Shown: one piece after another, positions 44,239 through 53,800 of the stretch
Position numbering within the stretch: position 1 is the first letter of the stretch
How the letters are laid out: each line of letters begins with the position of its first letter
Assembly: GCF_020164435.1 (NCBI RefSeq)
Contig: NZ_JAIUDQ010000002.1
Span: 1-64,000, forward strand
Length of the DNA stretch: 64,000 nucleotides
Direction: 5' to 3'
Source of the DNA: Phyllobacterium lublinensis
Lineage (GTDB): Bacteria; Pseudomonadota; Alphaproteobacteria; Rhizobiales; Rhizobiaceae
Translations under genes and position numbers: made by a program
Notes under the pieces: generated by a model
The model's database searches: none
What the model was told of the DNA's origin: nothing
Seen by the model: the letters and a program-made list of their open reading frames with translations, nothing else

Positions 44239-45264
44239 ATGATCATCGATTGTCATGGACACTACACAACTGCCCCGAAGGGTCTGCCTCTTTGGCGCGA
44301 GGCACAGATTGCTGCTCTCAAGGACCCGGATAACGTACCGGCCAAGGGCACAGTCAATATTTCAGACGACGAGATTCGCGAGACCCTGGAGACGTGGCAG
44401 CTCAAGCAGCAGCGCGAGCGCGGGACGGATCTTGCGTTGTTCTCGCCGGGTGCCGGCAAGATGTCCCACCATATCGGCAACGCAACGACCAGCCAGCATT
44501 GGTCGGAACATTGCAACGATCTCATCTACCGCGCCTGCAATATCTTTCCCGAGAACTTCATCGGAGTCTGCCAGCTGCCGCAGTCGCCGGGTGTCAATCC
44601 TGCCAACTGCATTCCCGAGCTGGAACGGTGCGTCAACGAGCTGGGCTTCGTTGGCTGCAATCTCAATCCGGATCCGTCCGGCGGCTATTGGACAGATCCC
44701 CCGATGACGGACCGGTGGTGGTACCCGCTCTACGAAAAGATGGTCGAGCTCGAAGTTCCGGCGATGATCCACGTCTCCGCTTCCTGCAATCCCAATTTCC
44801 ATGGCACCGGCGCCCACTACCTTTGCGGTGACACGACCGCCTTCATGCAGTTGCTGCTGTCGACGCTGTTCAAGGACTTTCCGACCCTGAAATTCATCAT
44901 CCCGCATGGCGGCGGGGCGGTACCCTATCACTGGGGCCGTTACCGGGGCCTGGCACAGGACATGAAGCTGGCACCGCTGACCGAACTGCTGCTCGACAAT
45001 GTGTTCTTCGACACCTGTGTCTACCACGATCCGGGCGTTCAGCTTTTGACCAAGGTGATCCCGATCAAGAACGTGCTGTTCGCGTCGGAAATGGTCGGCG
45101 CTGTGAAGGGTATCGATCCGCAAACCGGGTTCAACTTCGATGACACGAAACGCTACATCGATGGCGCCCCGCTGACGGCCGAAGAACGCGCGATGATTTT
45201 CGAGGGCAATGCCCGGCACGTCTATCCGCGTCTCGATGCCAAGCTGAAGAGCCGTGGCCAGTAA
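44239..45264 (+). CDS. ligJ: 4-oxalomesaconate hydratase LigJ
   Basis: A 341-residue amidohydrolase-fold hydratase that, in the protocatechuate 4,5-cleavage and gallate pathways, converts 4-oxalomesaconate to 4-carboxy-4-hydroxy-2-oxoadipate. Length and sequence match LigJ closely: MIIDCHGHYT at the start, LERCVNELGF, GCNLNPDP, and RYIDGAPLTAEE. The zinc site is intact at the expected positions H6, H8, H178, H223 and E284. It is followed by an HpcH/HpaI aldolase that can perform the next step. No lig dioxygenase genes are in the window. Confidence 0.88.
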   Translation: MIIDCHGHYTTAPKGLPLWREAQIAALKDPDNVPAKGTVNISDDEIRETLETWQLKQQRERGTDLALFSPGAGKMSHHIGNATTSQHWSEHCNDLIYRACNIFPENFIGVCQLPQSPGVNPANCIPELERCVNELGFVGCNLNPDPSGGYWTDPPMTDRWWYPLYEKMVELEVPAMIHVSASCNPNFHGTGAHYLCGDTTAFMQLLLSTLFKDFPTLKFIIPHGGGAVPYHWGRYRGLAQDMKLAPLTELLLDNVFFDTCVYHDPGVQLLTKVIPIKNVLFASEMVGAVKGIDPQTGFNFDDTKRYIDGAPLTAEERAMIFEGNARHVYPRLDAKLKSRGQ

Positions 45265-45296
45265 CGTCCGATCATATTTCGAAAGCGAGTAACCAG

Positions 45297-46190
45297 ATGG
45301 CAAACCTACCACGGCTCAACGGCATCATCCGCGCACTTGAGCAGAACCTGCCGGCATTCACATCCTTCGCCATGCCCGACATCACGACGGCGCTTGCCTT
45401 CAGCAAAACCAAGTATGATGGCGTGGTTTTCGAGATGGAGCACAATCACTATGACGTCTCCAACCTGCGCGACAGTCTCCAGTATTTACTCAACCGGGAG
45501 CTTATCGCAAAGTCTGGCTCTGTCGCCCCGGCGGTGACGCCGATTGTCCGTATCCCGCCCAACGGATCGGAGATGAACCAGTTCATCGCCAAGCAGGTGC
45601 TCGATGTCGGCGCCTATGGTGTGGTCTGGCCCCACATAAGCACCGCCGAAGAAGCTTACAATGCCGTTTCCGCATGCCGGTACTCGCGCCCGAAGTCTGC
45701 GGAAAACTATGAACCGGCAGGCATCCGCGGTGATGGCCCGGGCAAGGCGCTGCGCTACTGGGGCGTGAGTCAGAAGGAATATTACGAACGGGCAGACGTC
45801 TGGCCGCTCGTGCCGACCGGTGAAATCCTCGTCGTCACGATGATCGAGGACAGCAAGGGGGTCGGCAATCTCGACGACATCCTGTCGCGTGTCGATGGCA
45901 TTGGTATCGTATTGATCGGCGAAGGTGACCTCAGCCAGGATCTTGGCCACCCGCGTGACTACGAGCATCCAGTCGTGCGCGAGGCGATGGCCCACGTGGT
46001 CGCGACCTGCAAGAAGCACAATGTCGTGGTCGGCCACCCGCACGTCAACAAGAACAACGTCGAGAGCGTTCTGCAGCAAGGGTATCGGTTCCTTATGGCG
46101 GGGCCGACGACGAGCTATCCGGCGCTCGAAAAGGGCCTCGAACTGTCGGGGCGTCAGTCCGAGAAGGCATCGGGGGGCAACGACCACTAA
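45297..46190 (+). CDS. HpcH/HpaI-family aldolase
   Basis: A 297-residue class II pyruvate-type aldolase. The catalytic histidine is H49 in VVFEMEHNHYD, and the metal ligands correspond to MIEDSKGVGNL and LIGEGDLSQDLG. It is located directly after ligJ, so a natural role is cleavage of a 4-hydroxy-4-carboxy-2-oxoadipate-type product to pyruvate and oxaloacetate, replacing the unrelated LigK. A degenerate insert about residues 125-155 (RYSRPKSAENYEPAGIRG) is longer than in HpaI. Confidence 0.86.
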   Translation: MANLPRLNGIIRALEQNLPAFTSFAMPDITTALAFSKTKYDGVVFEMEHNHYDVSNLRDSLQYLLNRELIAKSGSVAPAVTPIVRIPPNGSEMNQFIAKQVLDVGAYGVVWPHISTAEEAYNAVSACRYSRPKSAENYEPAGIRGDGPGKALRYWGVSQKEYYERADVWPLVPTGEILVVTMIEDSKGVGNLDDILSRVDGIGIVLIGEGDLSQDLGHPRDYEHPVVREAMAHVVATCKKHNVVVGHPHVNKNNVESVLQQGYRFLMAGPTTSYPALEKGLELSGRQSEKASGGNDH

Positions 46191-46312
46191 GCATTGACCG
46201 GCGGTGCCGGGCCCGCCAGCCGTTGCGCCCTGGCAACGGCTTGAACGGCTGCGCCAACCGGAATCCATTGTGCCGGTCTGTGCCGGCGGGCAAGAACAAA
46301 GGGTGGAGAAAC

Positions 46313-47806
46313 ATGAAAATCAATATCGAAGACGTGGACGTGCTTGTCGTCGGAGCCGGTAATGCGGCCTCGTGCGCAGCTCTGTCAGCCAGGGAAGCCG
46401 GCGCACGCGTCGCGATGATCGAGACCGCTCCGGAAGAAGCACGTGGTGGCAACTCGGCCTATACCGGTGGTGCTTTCCGCTTTCCGTTCACGAGCGTCGA
46501 GCAACTGCTCGAACTTTCGCCAGACCTTGCCGAAATGGACCTGTCGAAGATTGATTTCGGCACCTATCCCAAGGAACAATATTTCTCCGACGTTGCCGAA
46601 TGGACGGAATACCGCTGCGATCCTGTCCTGACAGAAATTCTCGTCGACAACAGCTACCAGGCGGGCCTCTGGCTGCGCGGCCACGGCGTTCGCTTCCAGC
46701 CTGCCTTTGGCCGGGTAGCGTTCAAGGTTGGCGATACCTTCCGGTTCTGGGGCGGACTTGCTTGCCACATCTGGGGCGGCGGCGAGGAATTGCTGCGGGC
46801 ACAATACAAGGCGCTGGAGAAGGCAGGCGTCAAGGTGAACTACAACACCACCTGTGTGGGCCTGCTGGAAGGCGACGGCCAGATCGAAGGCGTAAAGGTG
46901 CGCACTGCCGACGGCGTGGGAGAAATCCGCGCGAAGGCGGTCGTTCTGGCCTGCGGCGGGTTTGAATCGAGCCCGGAAATGCGCGCGCGCTATCTCGGCC
47001 CCAACTGGGATCTCGTGAAGGTTCGCGGCACCCGCTACAACACCGGCCGCGGCCACCAGATGGCCATCGAGGCCGGGGCAGCCGTTACCGGACATTGGTC
47101 GGGAGCGCATGCCTGCCAGTGGGACATGAATGCACCCCCCTATGGTGACCTGTCCATCGGCGACAAGTTCCAGAAGCACAATTATCCGCTCGGCATCGTC
47201 GTCAATGCGCGCGGCGAGCGCTTCATCGACGAGGGCCTGGATTTCCATGTCCTGACCTACGCGAAATACGGCCAGGAAATGGTCAAGCAGCCTGGCTTGA
47301 TTGCCTGGCAGGTCTTCGACCAGAAGGTGACGAAGTATTTCCGCGATGAGTACCGTATGCGGCCGGTCACCAAGGAAACCGCCGATACGCTCGAGGAACT
47401 GGCCACCAAGCTTGCCGGCGTCGATCCGGAGGGGTTCCTGAAAACAGTACGGGAGTACAATGCCGCACCACGTCCGGACGTGCCCTTCGACCCGAGTGTG
47501 CATGATGGCCTGAAGACCAGCGGCCTGGCCATCGACAAGACCAACTGGGCCAATCGTCTGGATTCGCCGCCCTATGAAGCCTTCGGCGTGACAGCCGGCA
47601 TTACCTTCACCTTCGGCGGATTGAAAATCTCGACGGAAGCCGAAGTGGAGGATGCATCAGGCAAGCCGATCAAGGGTCTGTTCGCCGCCGGAGAGATCGT
47701 TGGGGGACTCTACTATCACAATTATGGTGCGGGGACGGGGTTGGCCGCTGGCGCCGTCTTCGGTCGCATTGCCGGCGCAAGCGCTGCACGGTTGGCGCGG
47801 GGCTAA
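46313..47806 (+). CDS. tcuA: FAD-dependent dehydrogenase, tricarballylate dehydrogenase-like
   Basis: A 497-residue flavoprotein of the fumarate-reductase/TcuA family. The FAD loop is VLVVGAGNAASCAALSARE, the second dinucleotide region is AVVLACGGFESSPEMRA, and GLFAAGEIVGGLYYHNYGAG closes the FAD site. TcuA oxidises tricarballylate to cis-aconitate. Related enzymes oxidise other saturated polycarboxylates. The ATG at 46313 follows GGGTGGAGAAAC. TcuB, the usual electron-transfer partner, is not in the window. The gene name is by similarity and the substrate is unproven. Confidence 0.82.
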   Translation: MKINIEDVDVLVVGAGNAASCAALSAREAGARVAMIETAPEEARGGNSAYTGGAFRFPFTSVEQLLELSPDLAEMDLSKIDFGTYPKEQYFSDVAEWTEYRCDPVLTEILVDNSYQAGLWLRGHGVRFQPAFGRVAFKVGDTFRFWGGLACHIWGGGEELLRAQYKALEKAGVKVNYNTTCVGLLEGDGQIEGVKVRTADGVGEIRAKAVVLACGGFESSPEMRARYLGPNWDLVKVRGTRYNTGRGHQMAIEAGAAVTGHWSGAHACQWDMNAPPYGDLSIGDKFQKHNYPLGIVVNARGERFIDEGLDFHVLTYAKYGQEMVKQPGLIAWQVFDQKVTKYFRDEYRMRPVTKETADTLEELATKLAGVDPEGFLKTVREYNAAPRPDVPFDPSVHDGLKTSGLAIDKTNWANRLDSPPYEAFGVTAGITFTFGGLKISTEAEVEDASGKPIKGLFAAGEIVGGLYYHNYGAGTGLAAGAVFGRIAGASAARLARG

Positions 47807-47844
47807 CCGGCGGCACCGCCAAAACCTGTCAAGGAGAAGACACG

Positions 47845-49266
47845 ATGGGATCGACGTATCGCACCGGTTCTGACCCATTCGCGCCCATTCGCGAAATGGC
47901 AAAGTGGACCCTGCAGGAGGACCCCGCATGGTCTTCCGGAAAGATTGCAACCCAGACGAGGCTGCTTATTCTGGATTCGATTGCCTGCGCGATCGCCGCG
48001 CTTGATGCGACCACGCCGCGCCGTGTCGCGACGATGCTCGGTCAACTGGGCGGCAATCCGCAATGCACCATCATAGGCGAGGGGGAGAAATCTAGCATTC
48101 TCAATGCCGTGCTGATGAATGGCGCACTGGTGCGGTCGCTGGATTTCAACGACGTGCAGTTCTTCCTCAAGGAGGATAAGCTCAGCGTTGCTGGCCATTG
48201 CAGCGACAACATCCCCGTCGCCCTCGCGGCCGCCGAGCAATTCGGCTCGTCCGGCTCAAAAATGATCGAAACGATTGCGATGGGCTACGAACTCTTCGGC
48301 CGATTGCGCTCTCTGATGCCTTTCATCTCGGCATGGGATGGCACAAGTGCATCGGGGCTGGTAGCTGCGGCCATGTATGGCAGGCTGGCAGGCTTCGACA
48401 GCGAGACCCAGGCACACGCCATTGCGTTGGGAGCGATCCGCTGCGCGACGCCTTCAGTCGTGCGCTGGGGCAAGCTGTCGGGAGCCAAGAATCTCGCCAA
48501 TGCCTTCATCGCACAAAGCGGCGTGCAGGCAGCGATCCTTGCCGGGCTGGGCGTGACCGGTCCGCTCGAGGTACTCGACGACCGAGGCGGCCTGCACCAG
48601 GTGTTCGATCCATTGCTCGGCATGGAAAAGCTGTGGGCACCGCTGGAGGGCGTGCCATATATCATGACCTCGCACATCAAGCCCTATGCCTGCATAGGCA
48701 CCGCCCAGACCACGATTGCGGCGGCGCTGGCGCTCCATGACCGGGTCAAGGAGCGGGTGGACCAGATCAGGAAGATCGAGGTCATCATGGCCGACCTGCC
48801 GATGATCCGCAAACAGCAGGACGAATTGCACCGCCGTTATCCCAAAAGCCGCGAGGCAGCCGACCACAGCTTCACCTTCCTGCCTGCCATCGCCATGGTG
48901 GAAGGCAGGATGACCGACGAACAGTTCCACGACAGGCGCTGGGAAAAGCCGGACATGACGCACCTGATCGAACTCACCAAGCTTTCAGTCGACCCCGGTC
49001 TTGCGGCAAGAGCGCCGGGAAGCATGCCGAGCCGCATCGTGGTCACTTTCGCCGATGGCAGCAGGATCGAGGAAGAGTGTCTCTTCGACCCCGGGCACTC
49101 TTTCCCGGATACAGGGCTCGATGAAAAAGTGGTCCGGCAGAAGTTCAACGACATCGCATCCGCCCGGTTGACGGAGGTTCAGATCGAAGGAATGATCGAG
49201 GCGGCAAACGACATCGGAACCACCGGAATAGAACCGTTGATGCAGGCATTGCGACATATCGCATGA
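47845..49266 (+). CDS. MmgE/PrpD family protein (3)
   Basis: A 473-residue third MmgE/PrpD member, last in the ligJ operon. LLILDSIACAIAALD, NGALVRSLDFND, HCSDNIPVALAAAE and SGAKNLANAFIAQSGVQAA are family blocks. The motif LDFND with downstream GHCSDN resembles the PrpD active-site region more than the first two paralogues do. Coming after a tricarballylate dehydrogenase-like enzyme, hydration or isomerisation of an aconitate-type product is likely. Confidence 0.88.
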   Translation: MGSTYRTGSDPFAPIREMAKWTLQEDPAWSSGKIATQTRLLILDSIACAIAALDATTPRRVATMLGQLGGNPQCTIIGEGEKSSILNAVLMNGALVRSLDFNDVQFFLKEDKLSVAGHCSDNIPVALAAAEQFGSSGSKMIETIAMGYELFGRLRSLMPFISAWDGTSASGLVAAAMYGRLAGFDSETQAHAIALGAIRCATPSVVRWGKLSGAKNLANAFIAQSGVQAAILAGLGVTGPLEVLDDRGGLHQVFDPLLGMEKLWAPLEGVPYIMTSHIKPYACIGTAQTTIAAALALHDRVKERVDQIRKIEVIMADLPMIRKQQDELHRRYPKSREAADHSFTFLPAIAMVEGRMTDEQFHDRRWEKPDMTHLIELTKLSVDPGLAARAPGSMPSRIVVTFADGSRIEEECLFDPGHSFPDTGLDEKVVRQKFNDIASARLTEVQIEGMIEAANDIGTTGIEPLMQALRHIA

Positions 49267-49308
49267 GCCGCGGTTTAACGGCCGCCGGCATCGCTCGAAT
49301 CGCTAGCA

Positions 49309-49557
49309 TCGCCGATCACCTATCCGAAACCAGATGGCGTCCTGACCTTCGACCGCCTGTCCTCAGTGTTCCTGTCCAACGCCAACCATGAGGAGAACGA
49401 GTCGTTTCACCGGATCGTCAAGGATCGGGCACGGCAGAGAACATCCGAGCACGATGTCTATGCCGGATCGCCACCCGCTATTGGTCCTGCGGGCGGCTAT
49501 CTCGCGGCTTCAGCAGCATGCTCCCCCTGGGTGTCATGCTCTACAGTTCGACTGTAA
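49309..49557 (+). pseudogene. Remnant of electron-transfer flavoprotein-ubiquinone oxidoreductase
   Basis: An 82-codon stretch reads SPITYPKPDGVLTFDRL then SSVFLSNANHEENE and later SEHDVYAGS, which is the C-terminal part of ETF-QO just before its 4Fe-4S domain. The usual continuation with the CxHCKTCD cysteines is lost: the frame runs out of homology and stops at TAA 49555-49557. No N-terminal FAD domain precedes it. It is therefore a truncated relic, probably left by a rearrangement at this operon border. The rest of the gap to 49629 is non-coding. Confidence 0.75.
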
Positions 49558-49629
49558 CAATACTATGAGAACTCCCCAGGCGGAAACCGTTTACCACTAC
49601 GGCTTTGGCGAAGATGGCGGAGCCATCCG

Positions 49630-50658
49630 CTATCTGATCTCGTCGGTAGCGGCCGGCGCCTCACGACGCGTCGAGCCTTTTTTGGTCAGCAAGCCGAGAG
49701 CGTTCGCGGCCTTTCTCTTTGCCCGGTAGCGGTTGAACTGCTGGTCTGCCAAGACCCCGAACAGGATCACTACTCCCATCACCGCGAAATTGAGCGAAGA
49801 AGGTATGCCGAGAAGATTGACCAAGTTCTGCAACTCCTGAAGCAATACGACGCCCAGCACGACGCCGATGATCGAGCCTTCTCCGCCACGCAAGGAGAAG
49901 CCCCCCAAAACGGCGGCTGCGATAGCGTAGAGTTCGTAGAAATTGCCATGTGACGATGGTTGCACCGATCTGGTGAACATAGCGAAATAGACCGCTGCGA
50001 CGGCGGTCAGTACAGCGCAGATAACATACGCAGCGGTGATGACGAAACCGGTGCGAATGCCCGAGTACCGTGCCGCATCCTCATTCTTGCCCACTGCCTG
50101 CAGATGCCGGCCGAATACAGAGCGGTGAAGCAGGAGCCAACAGACTACACCGATGAAGATCATGGCGTAGAAGGAGTGCGGAATCCCAAACGAGCGCCCA
50201 ATCGTCAGCCATTCCAATCCTGGATAGTTTGCGCCGAAGGGAAAGCCGGCAGTAGCTTCGCCCGTATAGCCGCGCGCTACACCGCGATAGATCAGAAGGC
50301 CACACAGTGTCACCACGAAGGGTTGCATTTTGAGTTTGGTGATCAAAAAGCCGTGAGCCAGGCCCAGGAGCGTTCCGATAGCGATAACGACAAGGATCGC
50401 CACTGGCCACGGCACTCCAAACTTTCCAACCATATCGACAAATATTACACCGAGCAGCGCAATCATCGACCCAACCGACAGATCAATACCACCCGTCATG
50501 ATCACAAAACCCTGCCCGATAGCGAAGAGGCCAAACAGGCCGATCAGGTTGGCCGTATTGCCCAAATTGATTGGCGAAAGAAACAACGGATTTCGCAGAT
50601 AGACGACCGCCCCCACAATTATGATCAGAACTGCCAGCCCGAGGTCTTTTTTATGCAT
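49630..50658 (-). CDS. Sugar ABC transporter permease (RbsC-like)
   Basis: A 342-residue BPD_transp_2 permease. GQGFVIMTGGIDLSVGSMIAL is the family signature, followed by MQPFVVTLCGLLIYRGVARG and AAAVLGGFSLRGGEGSI. It is the last gene of a three-gene minus operon (binding protein, double-domain ATPase, permease). The substrate class of these systems is pentoses, hexoses and polyols. The nearby isomerase and oxidoreductase genes fit a sugar or polyol. Confidence 0.92.
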   Translation of the reverse strand: MHKKDLGLAVLIIIVGAVVYLRNPLFLSPINLGNTANLIGLFGLFAIGQGFVIMTGGIDLSVGSMIALLGVIFVDMVGKFGVPWPVAILVVIAIGTLLGLAHGFLITKLKMQPFVVTLCGLLIYRGVARGYTGEATAGFPFGANYPGLEWLTIGRSFGIPHSFYAMIFIGVVCWLLLHRSVFGRHLQAVGKNEDAARYSGIRTGFVITAAYVICAVLTAVAAVYFAMFTRSVQPSSHGNFYELYAIAAAVLGGFSLRGGEGSIIGVVLGVVLLQELQNLVNLLGIPSSLNFAVMGVVILFGVLADQQFNRYRAKRKAANALGLLTKKGSTRREAPAATDEIR

Positions 50659-50666
50659 TGGTTTTC

Positions 50667-52181
50667 CTAATCTGCGCCGACAGCGAGCTTGAGCACATTG
50701 TGTTCCGAAAACTCCGATCGCGACAGCGATCCGGCGATTTCTCCTTCCCGCAACACGACGATACGGTCGGACACGCCGATCACTTCTTCCATGTCGCTGG
50801 AGATCATCATGACCCCAACACCTGCGTCTGCCAAAGCGCGCATGAGCCTGTAGATTTCAACCTTGGAGGCGACATCAATGCCGCGGGTGGGCTCGTCAAA
50901 AATGATCAATATCGGCCGCATGGAAAGCCATTTGCCCAACACAACCTTTTGTTGATTGCCCCCGGAGAGTTCGGCGGTAGTACGCATGACATCGGTGGTT
51001 CTGATTCCGAGTTTTGCACGCTGATCTTCGGCGCGCGCCTTGACCAAGTTTTGCGAAACGAAGCCGTTGCGCGATACTGCGCTCAGATCGGCGAGGCAAA
51101 TATTCTCGCAGATCGCGCTTTCTAGTAAGAGGCCGGTACGTTTGCGATCCTCCGGCACGAGATAGACCCCCGCTTCGATGGCGTCACGCGGTGAAGCCGC
51201 CTTGAACGGCTTGCCCGCCAGCATGATCTCGCCCTCGAGAATGGTACCGATACCGAAAATGGCCTCGGCCAGTTCCGTTCGTCCCGCGCCGACCAGCCCG
51301 GCCACTCCCAGAATTTCCCCGTAATGGATATCGAATTCGACCAGCGCGGATGGTTTTGCACCGGTTCTGACAGCCGTCAGGGACAAGATTGCCCCTCCAG
51401 CAGGTTTGGCCGGCGGCGCATATAAAGAATTAAGATCGCGTCCGATCATCATTCGGATCATGGCATCATGATTTATTTCAAATTTGCTGAGTTCACCGGC
51501 CGCCTTGCCGTCGCGCAGTGCGAAGACGCGGTCGGCACATTCCTCAATCTCGCTCAAACGATGCGATATGTAGATGACAGCGATGCCCTCGGCCTTGAGA
51601 TCGGCAATGACGTTCATCAGAGTTTTCGTTTCTGACAGAGTCAGTGACGACGTCGGTTCATCCATTATGATGACGCGCGCCTTGATGGAGAGTGCCTTGG
51701 CGATTTCGAGTAATTGCCGTTCGGCCAATGATAGATCAGCTACCAGTGTGTCGGGCTTGAACGTGGCCCCTACGCGTCGCAGAAGCGGTTCGGCCGCGGC
51801 ACGCATGGTTTTATCATCCAATAGCCCGAGGAAACCCGACCGTATTTCGCGCCCCAAGAACATGTTGGCAGCGACATCGAGATTGTCGAAGACATTCAGT
51901 TCCTGATGCACGAACGCGATCCCGGCGGACTGTGACTCGGTCACATGAAATTGGTCGCATCGTATATCATCCACAATGATATGGCCCGAACTGGGTTGTA
52001 CAATACCTCCCAGAATTTTCATCAGCGTGGATTTGCCGGCACCATTCTCCCCGATCAGGGCCAGCACTTCGCCAGCCATGACCGACATGGAAACATTAGA
52101 GAGGGCCACCACGCCGGGATAAGCTTTCGAAATGCTCTCAAGCACCAACAGGGGGCGTTTCCGGTCCGATTCACTCGTCAT
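50667..52181 (-). CDS. Sugar ABC transporter ATPase, two domains (RbsA-like)
   Basis: A 504-residue ATPase with two nucleotide-binding domains. The first has Walker A GENGAGKST, signature LSLAERQLLEIAKAL and Walker B VIIMDEPTSSLT. The second has the usual degenerate Walker A (GLVGAGRTELAEAIFG) with a canonical signature LSGGNQQKVVLGKWL and DEPTRGIDV. The length matches RbsA/XylG. It is eight bases upstream of the permease gene. Confidence 0.93.
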   Translation of the reverse strand: MTSESDRKRPLLVLESISKAYPGVVALSNVSMSVMAGEVLALIGENGAGKSTLMKILGGIVQPSSGHIIVDDIRCDQFHVTESQSAGIAFVHQELNVFDNLDVAANMFLGREIRSGFLGLLDDKTMRAAAEPLLRRVGATFKPDTLVADLSLAERQLLEIAKALSIKARVIIMDEPTSSLTLSETKTLMNVIADLKAEGIAVIYISHRLSEIEECADRVFALRDGKAAGELSKFEINHDAMIRMMIGRDLNSLYAPPAKPAGGAILSLTAVRTGAKPSALVEFDIHYGEILGVAGLVGAGRTELAEAIFGIGTILEGEIMLAGKPFKAASPRDAIEAGVYLVPEDRKRTGLLLESAICENICLADLSAVSRNGFVSQNLVKARAEDQRAKLGIRTTDVMRTTAELSGGNQQKVVLGKWLSMRPILIIFDEPTRGIDVASKVEIYRLMRALADAGVGVMMISSDMEEVIGVSDRIVVLREGEIAGSLSRSEFSEHNVLKLAVGAD

Positions 52182-52291
52182 TTATCGGGGCCATCTGATT
52201 CACCAAAACAGAGATAGTAGAAGCTGCTTGACAAGCTCGCACCGGGCCGGTTGAACAGCCCCTGCCCGATGCGCCGCATTTGCCGGGAGGA

Positions 52292-53239
52292 CTACCCGCC
52301 AAGACGCTGTTTGAGTTCCGCCTCGAAGGCATCGACGTTGGCAGCGTTGATAACTTTGGTAGGTACAATAATGAGGCCATCCGCCGGAACCCCCGACTTG
52401 TCACCCTCGAGATACTTCGCCATAAGATGCATGCCTTGATAGCCCCACTGGTAAGGATCCTGCACGACCGTTCCGGCGAACTTGCCTTCCCGCACGGCTC
52501 CGAGGGTAATCGGGTCTTCGTCGAATGCGATGACCGTGATGGCGCCCAGCTTGCCCGCAGCCTGGAGGGCCTCGTAGATCTTTGGTGGATTGTAGGAATA
52601 AAACCCTACCATGCAGGTGATGTCCGGATTGGCGGCAAGCACGTCATCGACATTAGACCGGGCGCGGGCGAAATCGACGTCGTCGCCGCGCACGTCGGCA
52701 AGCTCGATCCCGGATCCTTCCACCGCCTTACGGAAGCCGGCGATACGCTCAACAGCGTTGTCGGCTCCCAGGAACCCGACGAAACCCATGCATTTCCCAC
52801 CCTTGGGCATCGCGGCGACTGCGATTCCACCAGCCTGCACGCCCGCTAAAGTGTTGGAGGACCCAAGATAGGCGATACGCTTGCTGGCAGGCGCGTCACT
52901 GTCCGTGGTGAACAGCGGCACTTGGGCCGCAATACGATTGAATGCGTCGATGGAGTTCTTCGGGTCAGCCGACGATATCATGATCGCATCGGTGCCGGCA
53001 GCCACAAGGTCATCCATCAGAGCATTCTGCAGAGCAGCAGTACCTTGAGCCGGATAACGGAACTGCAGTTCGTAGCCCGGCAACTCCTCTTGGGCCTTCT
53101 TGACGCCGGCTTCGGCGAGCTTCCAGAAGTCCGAAGCGGCATTCACGACGAAAGCCAACTGGGGCTTATCCTGGGCGACAGCGGAGCCGGTAAGACCGGA
53201 AACCACCATAGCGATCGAGACGGCAAGGTTCAGTTTCAT
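52292..53239 (-). CDS. Sugar ABC transporter periplasmic binding protein (RbsB-like)
   Basis: A 315-residue Peripla_BP_4 protein. The signal peptide ends near SAVAQ (residue 23). QLAFVVNAASDFWKLAEAGV opens the mature fold, followed by AIMISSADPKNSIDAFN, FTTDSDAPASKRIAYLGSSN and VIAFDEDPITLGAVREG. The spacing DSDAP and the ligand-contact aspartates are as in ribose/allose binders. It is first in the operon. Its upstream region (53240 on) should contain the promoter. Confidence 0.92.
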   Translation of the reverse strand: MKLNLAVSIAMVVSGLTGSAVAQDKPQLAFVVNAASDFWKLAEAGVKKAQEELPGYELQFRYPAQGTAALQNALMDDLVAAGTDAIMISSADPKNSIDAFNRIAAQVPLFTTDSDAPASKRIAYLGSSNTLAGVQAGGIAVAAMPKGGKCMGFVGFLGADNAVERIAGFRKAVEGSGIELADVRGDDVDFARARSNVDDVLAANPDITCMVGFYSYNPPKIYEALQAAGKLGAITVIAFDEDPITLGAVREGKFAGTVVQDPYQWGYQGMHLMAKYLEGDKSGVPADGLIIVPTKVINAANVDAFEAELKQRLGG

Positions 53240-53800
53240 TGCTTATCCTCCCATTTTGAGAGCATGACCGCGGCCATGCTCGTCGGTGTATTGGATGCCC
53301 CAAGCAATCTGTTACCACATGGCCGTATATATCCTTTGCTTGGGCGTGCGCCTGGACGGTCCCAAATCGGATTGCCCCGGAGCCGGCGTCGGATATTGGC
53401 ACATGTCTTACCCGGGTACCAGACAGGCTGCGGGTCATCGTGCGCTCCGTCATAGGCGGCGATTTATGAGGAGATTTAGGTAGACGCCAGACGCCAAACG
53501 AGCCGCATTCGTACCCTTAGTATTGTCGAGCCAGTGTTTGTAAAGGGCCGTCGGAACTTCTACCACCGGCAAGCCGTACGAGGAGTTCGATTTGGCTCGA
53601 CGCAGGCGCACTCCACCAGCACATCCCTCTCTGCCTCGCGGGCATTCGCACAGTTCTGCGGAACAACTTCGACGAAATGCGTCAGTCTGCGTCATTGATA
53701 ACAAAAGTGCGAACTTGTCTCCCCAAAGGCAGTCAAATACAGCTTCGTGAGAAGCGCACAATCACCAGCACGTCTCTTTCCTTACTTGCCGCGACTTTGG
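53240..53800. other. Intergenic region with a possible gene relic
   Basis: About 560 bases lie between divergent transcription units. On the minus strand, 53450-53620 reads as a plausible C-terminal tail (YGLPVVEVPTALYKHWLDNT, then NAARLASGVYLNLLINRRL and stop) that looks protein-like in composition but has no recognisable upstream part. It may be a decayed gene. The rest is AT-richer and should hold the promoter for the binding-protein operon. I cannot name the relic. Confidence 0.35.

Noticed and set aside
53450-53761. A complete 103-residue gene on the minus strand
   Set aside because: Only the last part looks protein-like. The first half is Cys/Arg-rich and biased like non-coding sequence, and no ribosome-binding site is present. 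It is kept only as a possible relic.
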